A DNA stretch of 64,000 nt, from positions 79,756 to 143,755 of the forward strand of contig JBFWNT010000007.1 in NCBI GenBank assembly GCA_050250915.1, read 5' to 3'. Shown here piece by piece: positions 60,009 to 64,000 of the stretch (the stretch's first letter is position 1; each line of letters begins with the position of its first letter). Below the pieces are notes generated by a model. The model was given only the letters and a program-made list of their open reading frames with translations. It ran no database searches and was not told where the DNA came from. The translations under genes were made by a program, and so were the position numbers. The stretch is from Miltoncostaea sp050250915 (GTDB lineage: Bacteria; Actinomycetota; Thermoleophilia; Miltoncostaeales; Miltoncostaeaceae).

Positions 60009-61241
60009 TCATGCGGCCGCCGGCGTGGGCCCCGCCCCCCCGGCGGCCGCGCCACGCGTGCGCGCGGCCGCCCGGTCGCGCTCGACCAGGGCGCCCAGGA
60101 ACAGCAGCACCACCATCGGCACGTACTGCGGCTCCGGGGTGGGCGACACCAGCAGGAACGCCGTCACCGCGAGCAGCATCGCCGCCACCGGCCGCATCCG
60201 GCGGCCGACGGCGAGCGCCGCGACGAGCCCCGCCAGGGCGAAGATCGGGTAGAGGCGCTCGGCCCCGGCCCACGTCGCCAGGCCGGAGATGACGTTGGGG
60301 TAGAACGTCGTCAGCTCCGCGCGGCCGCTGAGGTCCGCGTTGAAGAGGACGGTGCTGCGCGCCACGCTCGCCGGCCCGAACGGCAGGCACAGCGCCACGG
60401 CGATCGCCGCGGGCACCGCCGCGTCGGCGAGCGTCCTGAGCCGCCGCCCCGGCGCGAGCCCGCCGCGCGACGCGCCGGCGAGCCACCACGCCGCGAACAG
60501 CGGCAGGATCGCGAACTTGGTCAGGAACCCCACGCCGAACAGGAGCCACAGCGCCGGCCGGTGCCAGCGCCGCTCGGCGGGCATCCCGTCGAGCACCGTC
60601 ACGACGATCCCCGCCGTCACGAGCATCGTCATCCCGATCGTCCCGCCGACCTCCCAGAGCACCAGCAGGGGCAGGAACGCCAGCGCCGGCAGGCGCCACG
60701 CGCGCGGCAGCGCCAGCAGCAGGGCCCCGGCCGCGACCAGGTTCAGCACGACGACCGTGACCGCGAGGGAGCCCATGCCCCAGGCGCCGAAGATCTCGTG
60801 CGCGGCCTGGTACGGCCAGATCTCGGCGGGTGGGTAGTTGAAGTCGCCGAGCCGGGTGCCGGCGGGCGTGAGGTGCACGATGCAGCCGCAGGTGTAGGGG
60901 TTGCGCCCGGCGGCGATCGCGGTGAAGAGGGACCCGTAGGTCCGCACGACCTCGGCGTGCGCGTCGATGCCGACCCCGCGGATCACCGCCGCCGCCACGC
61001 CGGCCGCCGCCACGGCCACCAGCGCCGCCGGCCGCCGCAGCAGGGCGGGGCGCGCCGCCCACGCCGCCCACACCACCAGCAGCACCGCGCAGGTCTCGAC
61101 GCCCAGGTTGTAGCCGCTGCCGCCGGGGAGGGGCCGGAGCGCCCACAGGAGCGTCGCGACGCCCAGCGCGGCGACCAGGAGGGCCAGTCCCGCGCCCCGG
61201 CGCGACGTGTTCGACGTGCGCATCGTCACGGCCGGGCGCAT
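60009..61241 (-). CDS. Polytopic membrane protein, GT-C-like (DUF2029/GT87-type)
   Basis: About 410 residues with roughly ten membrane helices. An early periplasmic-loop acidic region (IRGVGIDAHAEVVRTYGSL, then FNYPPAEIWPYQAAHEIFG) matches the GT87/DUF2029 pattern of polyprenyl-phosphate-sugar transferases in Actinobacteria. Two further features, LWLLFGVGFLTKFAILPLFAAWW and the late SPTPEPQYVPM, also fit GT-C enzymes. Start uncertain between ATGs at 61241 and 61223. It might supply lipid-linked sugars to the envelope. Confidence 0.7.
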   Translation of the reverse strand: MRPAVTMRTSNTSRRGAGLALLVAALGVATLLWALRPLPGGSGYNLGVETCAVLLVVWAAWAARPALLRRPAALVAVAAAGVAAAVIRGVGIDAHAEVVRTYGSLFTAIAAGRNPYTCGCIVHLTPAGTRLGDFNYPPAEIWPYQAAHEIFGAWGMGSLAVTVVVLNLVAAGALLLALPRAWRLPALAFLPLLVLWEVGGTIGMTMLVTAGIVVTVLDGMPAERRWHRPALWLLFGVGFLTKFAILPLFAAWWLAGASRGGLAPGRRLRTLADAAVPAAIAVALCLPFGPASVARSTVLFNADLSGRAELTTFYPNVISGLATWAGAERLYPIFALAGLVAALAVGRRMRPVAAMLLAVTAFLLVSPTPEPQYVPMVVLLFLGALVERDRAAARTRGAAAGGAGPTPAAA

Positions 61242-61397
61242 GCTCACAGCGATACCCGCCTCCGGGTGTGGCACCCGCGACACTCGCGATGCCAGGCACC
61301 CCATCCATGCACCGCCCGGCCCGGGCGGGAACCGGGGATCCACGGGACGGGCGCACGGGAAACCACGGACGCTCCGGGGCGCCGGCACCCGCCGGCG

Positions 61398-61425
61398 TCA
61401 AGCCGGGCGCCCCGCGTGCCGATGC
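61398..61425 (+). promoter_or_regulatory. Putative sigma-28 promoter of the fliJ-fliK-flgD operon
   Basis: TCAA at 61398-61401, a 16-base gap, then GCCGATGC at 61418-61425. The fliJ GTG is only 8 bases further, suggesting a leaderless mRNA. Confidence 0.58.
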
Positions 61426-61432
61426 GTCCGAC

Positions 61433-61894
61433 GTGAGCGGCCGCTTCACCTTCCGTCTCGAGCAGGTGCTCGACCACCGCGCCCAGCGCGAGGACATGGT
61501 CCGGCAGGAGCTCGCCCACGCGATGGCGGCGGTCGCGGCGCAGCAGGAGAAGGCCGTGGCCGCGCAGGCGCAACTCGCCGCCGGCCTGGCCCACCTGCGC
61601 GCGCTCATGGGGACCCCCACCGAGCTCTCCGCGCTGCGTGCCGCCCACGCCGACCTGGCCGTGCTCCGCGCCCGGGCCGCCTACGAGGAGGCGACGGTGG
61701 ACCGCCTCGGCGAGGTCGCCGACGAGCGCCGCGCCGACCTGGTGCGCGCCAGCCAGGACAAGGAGGCCATCGGCCAGCTCAAGGCACGGGCGCTCGAGCG
61801 CCACCGCGCCGAGGAGCTGCGCCAGGACGCCATCGCCATGGACGAGCTCGCGCTGCGGCGCGCCGCCCGCGCCCGTGGCGGCGCCGCCGCGTAG
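61433..61894 (+). CDS. fliJ: Flagellar export protein FliJ
   Basis: A 153-residue coiled-coil protein. It begins VSGRFTFRLEQVLDHRAQRE, the FliJ signature F-x-F-x-L-x-x-VL, and continues as one long helical hairpin (VAAQQEKAVAAQAQLAAGL through RAEELRQDAIAMDELALRR). It is the central stalk of the export ATPase. The start is the GTG before that signature; an upstream 55-codon extension is Arg/Pro/Gly-rich and not FliJ-like. Separated from fliI by three unrelated genes. Confidence 0.87.
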   Translation: MSGRFTFRLEQVLDHRAQREDMVRQELAHAMAAVAAQQEKAVAAQAQLAAGLAHLRALMGTPTELSALRAAHADLAVLRARAAYEEATVDRLGEVADERRADLVRASQDKEAIGQLKARALERHRAEELRQDAIAMDELALRRAARARGGAAA

Positions 61895-61918
61895 ACCCGG
61901 GCATCGCGTCCCTGACGC

Positions 61919-61946
61919 TCCACTCGGCGGGGTCACCTGCCGATGA
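61919..61946 (+). promoter_or_regulatory. Weak sigma-28-like promoter upstream of fliK
   Basis: TCCA, a 16-base gap, then GCCGATGA (61939-61946). The -35-like part is poor. It overlaps an ATG at 61943 that could otherwise be taken for the fliK start. Confidence 0.4.
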
Positions 61947-61999
61947 AGGGAGCGGAACACGCAGGACCACCGACACGGAAGGACGGTGTTCAGGACAGG

Positions 62000-63370
62000 A
62001 TGATCGACGCACAGCTCGCGCCGCCGCCGGTGGCAGCGAGCCGAGGGAGGGGGACCACCCCGGCCGGAGGCGAGGATGCCGCGGGCCAGGTCGAGTCCAC
62101 CCACCCGGAGGAGAGCTTCAGCGCCGCACTCGGGCGCCGCTCCACCCACCGGGCCTCGGACGACTCCGGCGGAGGGACGCAGAACACCAACGACGCAGCC
62201 GGACCCCGGACAGGGGAGCTGCAGGGAGAGGACGCCGCCGACGCCGGCGCCTCGCAGGGGGAGACCCCGCCCGCCGACGACGTGGCCGTGGCGATCGCGG
62301 GCGCGATCGTGGCCGCCGTGCCGCAGGCCGTCGTGGCCCAGGCCGCGGCCGCCCCGGCCGTCGCCGTCGTCGCCGCCGCGGCGGCGCCCGCCACGGCCGC
62401 GCCCGCAACCGCCGCGCCCGCCACGGGCCCGGTCCCCGCGCCCGTGCCGCCGGTGCCCGAGGCCGTCCCGGTCCCGGCGAAGCCCGGTCCCACCGGGCCG
62501 GCGATGCCGGTCGCGGCGCCCGTGCCGCCCGTGGCGGAGGCGGTCCCCGCCCCGGCACCCGGGACGGCCAACCAGATCATGGCCGCGGCCACGCCGCCGG
62601 TCGCGAACGCGACGGAGGGCGCCACGGACGGCGCCACGGCGGCCCCGGCCGCCACTCCGTCCGCGACGTCCGGGACGACCGCGGCGGCACCCGCCGCCAC
62701 GGTCTCCCTGACGCTCACCCCGGTGGCGGACGACCCCGCCGCCGGCACCCCGCAGGCGGTGGCCCCGGCCGCCGCCGCGACGCCCCAGCACGCCGCGAAG
62801 GACGCGCCGGCACCCGCCGCCGCGGCCACCGAGCAGGCGCCCGCCCCCGCGCGGACCGACCTGCCCACCGGCGTCGCGATCGCCCCGCCCCCCGCCCAGC
62901 AGACCCGCCTCGACGCGCTGTCGGGCACGGTCACGCACGGCGGCGGCGCCACCACGCCGCACGAGCTCGCGAAGGAGCTCGGCCAGCGGGTGCACATGGC
63001 GATCCGCGAGGGCGGCAAGGAGCTGCTCGTCAACCTCCGGCCGCCGGACCTCGGTCACCTCACCATCCGCGTGACCATGACCGAGGGCGTGCTGCAGGCC
63101 CAGATCACCGCCGACCGGCCGGAGGCCGCGAAGCTGCTCCAGCAGGCGCTGGGCAACCTCGACTCCGCCCTCGGCGACCTGGGCTACGCGATGGGCAACC
63201 TGGACGTCGCCTACCAGGGCGGCCGCGACGCGCAGGCGTCGTCGCAGGGCTCCCAGGGCTCCGCCGCCCGCGGCGGGACCGCCGACGCCGGCGACTCCGC
63301 CGACGCGGCCGCCCCAGCCGTCACCGCAACCGGCACGGGGGACTCCTCCGGCCTCGACCTGCTCGCCTAG
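62000..63370 (+). CDS. fliK: Flagellar hook-length control protein FliK
   Basis: A 456-residue protein. A long Ala/Pro/Thr-rich region (to about residue 310) is followed by the conserved Flg_hook domain: ELLVNLRPPDLGHLTIRVTM, EGVLQAQITADRPEAAKLLQ and ALGNLDSALGDLGYAMGNLD. The domain drives the switch from hook to filament export. The start is taken at MIDAQLAPPP rather than the ATG at 61943, because a promoter-like element overlaps the latter. The Gly/Ser-rich tail is typical. flgD follows 9 bases later. Confidence 0.9.
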   Translation: MIDAQLAPPPVAASRGRGTTPAGGEDAAGQVESTHPEESFSAALGRRSTHRASDDSGGGTQNTNDAAGPRTGELQGEDAADAGASQGETPPADDVAVAIAGAIVAAVPQAVVAQAAAAPAVAVVAAAAAPATAAPATAAPATGPVPAPVPPVPEAVPVPAKPGPTGPAMPVAAPVPPVAEAVPAPAPGTANQIMAAATPPVANATEGATDGATAAPAATPSATSGTTAAAPAATVSLTLTPVADDPAAGTPQAVAPAAAATPQHAAKDAPAPAAAATEQAPAPARTDLPTGVAIAPPPAQQTRLDALSGTVTHGGGATTPHELAKELGQRVHMAIREGGKELLVNLRPPDLGHLTIRVTMTEGVLQAQITADRPEAAKLLQQALGNLDSALGDLGYAMGNLDVAYQGGRDAQASSQGSQGSAARGGTADAGDSADAAAPAVTATGTGDSSGLDLLA

Positions 63371-63379
63371 GAGGGCACG

Positions 63380-63811
63380 ATGGCGGACACCACCATCCCG
63401 CCCGTCACGGGCGCGTACGACCCGACCGACCCGACGGCCACGAAGAAGGCCGCCCCGACCGACATGTTCTCGTCGGACGGGTTCCTGACGCTGCTGGCCA
63501 GCCAGATCAAGAACCAGAACCCGCTCGAGCCGATGAAGGACACCGAGTTCATCGCCCAGATGGCGCAGTTCTCGCAGCTCGAGCAGATCACGAACATGGC
63601 CAAGGACACCGCGGCGATGAACGTGAGCAGCCGCCTCGCGCAGGGCGCCTCGCTGGTCGGCAAGACCGTGAGCTACCTGCCCGAGGGCCAGACGGCGCCG
63701 GTCAGCGGCACCGTCTCGTCGGTCTCGATGGGTTCCGACGGCCGCTCGATGAGCCTCATGGTCAACGGGGTCTCCGTCGACGCGAAGCAGGTCACGCTGG
63801 TGGGCGCGTGA
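63380..63811 (+). CDS. flgD: Hook-capping protein FlgD
   Basis: A 143-residue hook scaffold. FLTLLASQIKNQNPLEPMKDTEFIAQMAQFSQLEQ is the FlgD N-terminal block (quoted in part: SQIKNQNPLEPM), followed by a short beta domain with VSYLPEGQTAPVSGTVSSV. The length resembles the short Bacillus FlgD rather than the longer proteobacterial form. GTGA overlap with the next gene. Confidence 0.95.
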   Translation: MADTTIPPVTGAYDPTDPTATKKAAPTDMFSSDGFLTLLASQIKNQNPLEPMKDTEFIAQMAQFSQLEQITNMAKDTAAMNVSSRLAQGASLVGKTVSYLPEGQTAPVSGTVSSVSMGSDGRSMSLMVNGVSVDAKQVTLVGA

Positions 63812-64000
63812 GCGACCCCCGCACCAACGTCGGCCGGGTCGCCCCGGCCGCCGCGCCCGCGCAGTCCGCGCGGGCCGGCCGCGGCGCCGCGGCGCCCCGC
63901 GTCGATTCGCTGCTCAGCTCCAAGCTGGGCGCGGACGCGTCGGCGCCCGTCAAGTGGAGCGCCCACGCCCTGCAGCGGCTGGGCCACCGTCAGCTGGCGG
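63808..64000 (+). CDS. Flagellar operon protein, TIGR02530-like (5' part only)
   Basis: The first 64 residues are visible before the window ends. After a variable Ala-rich N-terminus the block VKWSAHALQRLGHRQL matches the kFSxHAxxRLxxR signature of TIGR02530, a small protein encoded after flgD and before flgE in Gram-positive flagellar operons. flgE would be expected next, outside the window. GTG start overlaps the flgD stop. Confidence 0.8.
   Translation, partial: MSDPRTNVGRVAPAAAPAQSARAGRGAAAPRVDSLLSSKLGADASAPVKWSAHALQRLGHRQLA

Noticed and set aside
1..64000. tRNA, rRNA, transposase or prophage genes
   Set aside because: None recognised on either strand; apart from the repeat locus and the small AT-rich palindrome there is no sign of a mobile element.

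Overview
The window is very GC-rich, with codons that nearly all end in G or C, and most start/stop pairs overlap as ATGA or GTGA. It is dominated by flagellar genes of the Gram-positive type: FlgF/FlgG rod-hook proteins, YvyF, FlaG, FliW and CsrA, with no L- or P-ring genes. A perfect actinobacterial LexA box (TCGAAC-N4-GTTCGA) is present. I infer a motile, high-GC actinomycetote, plausibly of a deep class such as Thermoleophilia; the class assignment is inference only.

Layout. 1-8.4 kb: a FliK-like gene running off the left edge on the minus strand, then flgF, flgG, flgJ-type, yvyF, flgN, flgK, flgL, a first flagellin and fliW on the plus strand. 8.4-9.7 kb: a non-coding repeat locus. Three 120-bp structured elements, a 16-bp tandem array and three more elements in inverted orientation are followed by a small SOS-box gene and a collapsed seventh element. 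9.7-21.3 kb: non-flagellar genes (K+ channel, glucose-6-phosphate dehydrogenase, LytR_C protein, methyltransferase, sulfatase, MFS exporter with ArsR regulator, lipoprotein, FG-GAP protein, monooxygenase). 21.3-29.9 kb: an eight-gene sugar/glycosyltransferase operon (FdtA, FdtB, GNAT, two methyltransferases, a Rossmann protein, two glycosyltransferases). 29.9-31.1 kb: an RNA polymerase omega subunit with a long acidic tail plus a small partner, divergent from csrA. 31.3-39.6 kb: a second flagellin and four large glycosyltransferase genes. 39.6-42.6 kb: UspA, DUF5996, azoreductase/MarR and a small membrane protein. 42.7-47.4 kb: a glycosyltransferase-TPR protein, flaG, fliD, fliS and a fliT-like gene. 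47.5-50.5 kb: glycogen phosphorylase and a small gene. 50.6-57.9 kb: a second fliS, an HDOD gene, flgB, flgC, fliE, fliF, fliG, fliH and fliI. 57.9-61.2 kb: spermidine synthase-like, CBS and GT-C-like genes. 61.4-64 kb: fliJ, fliK, flgD and the start of a TIGR02530-like gene.

How the genes work together. The recurring sequence T(C/A)A(A/G)-N15/16-GCCGAT(A/G)N lies upstream of flgF, both flagellins, the fdtA sugar operon, the glycosyltransferase cluster, the glycosyltransferase-TPR gene and fliJ, with weaker matches at flaG and fliK. It resembles the sigma-28 (FliA/SigD) promoter and would put filament, cap and glycan genes under one late-flagellar sigma factor. Both flagellin leaders carry a hairpin with core GACC-RGGAC-GGTC presenting GGA in its loop, as expected for CsrA; CsrA and its antagonist FliW are both encoded here. 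The glycosylation genes are interleaved with flagellar genes, so flagellin or flagellar glycosylation with a dTDP-3-amino-3,6-dideoxyhexose is the most economical reading. All functional statements rest on reading motifs by eye; no database search was run.
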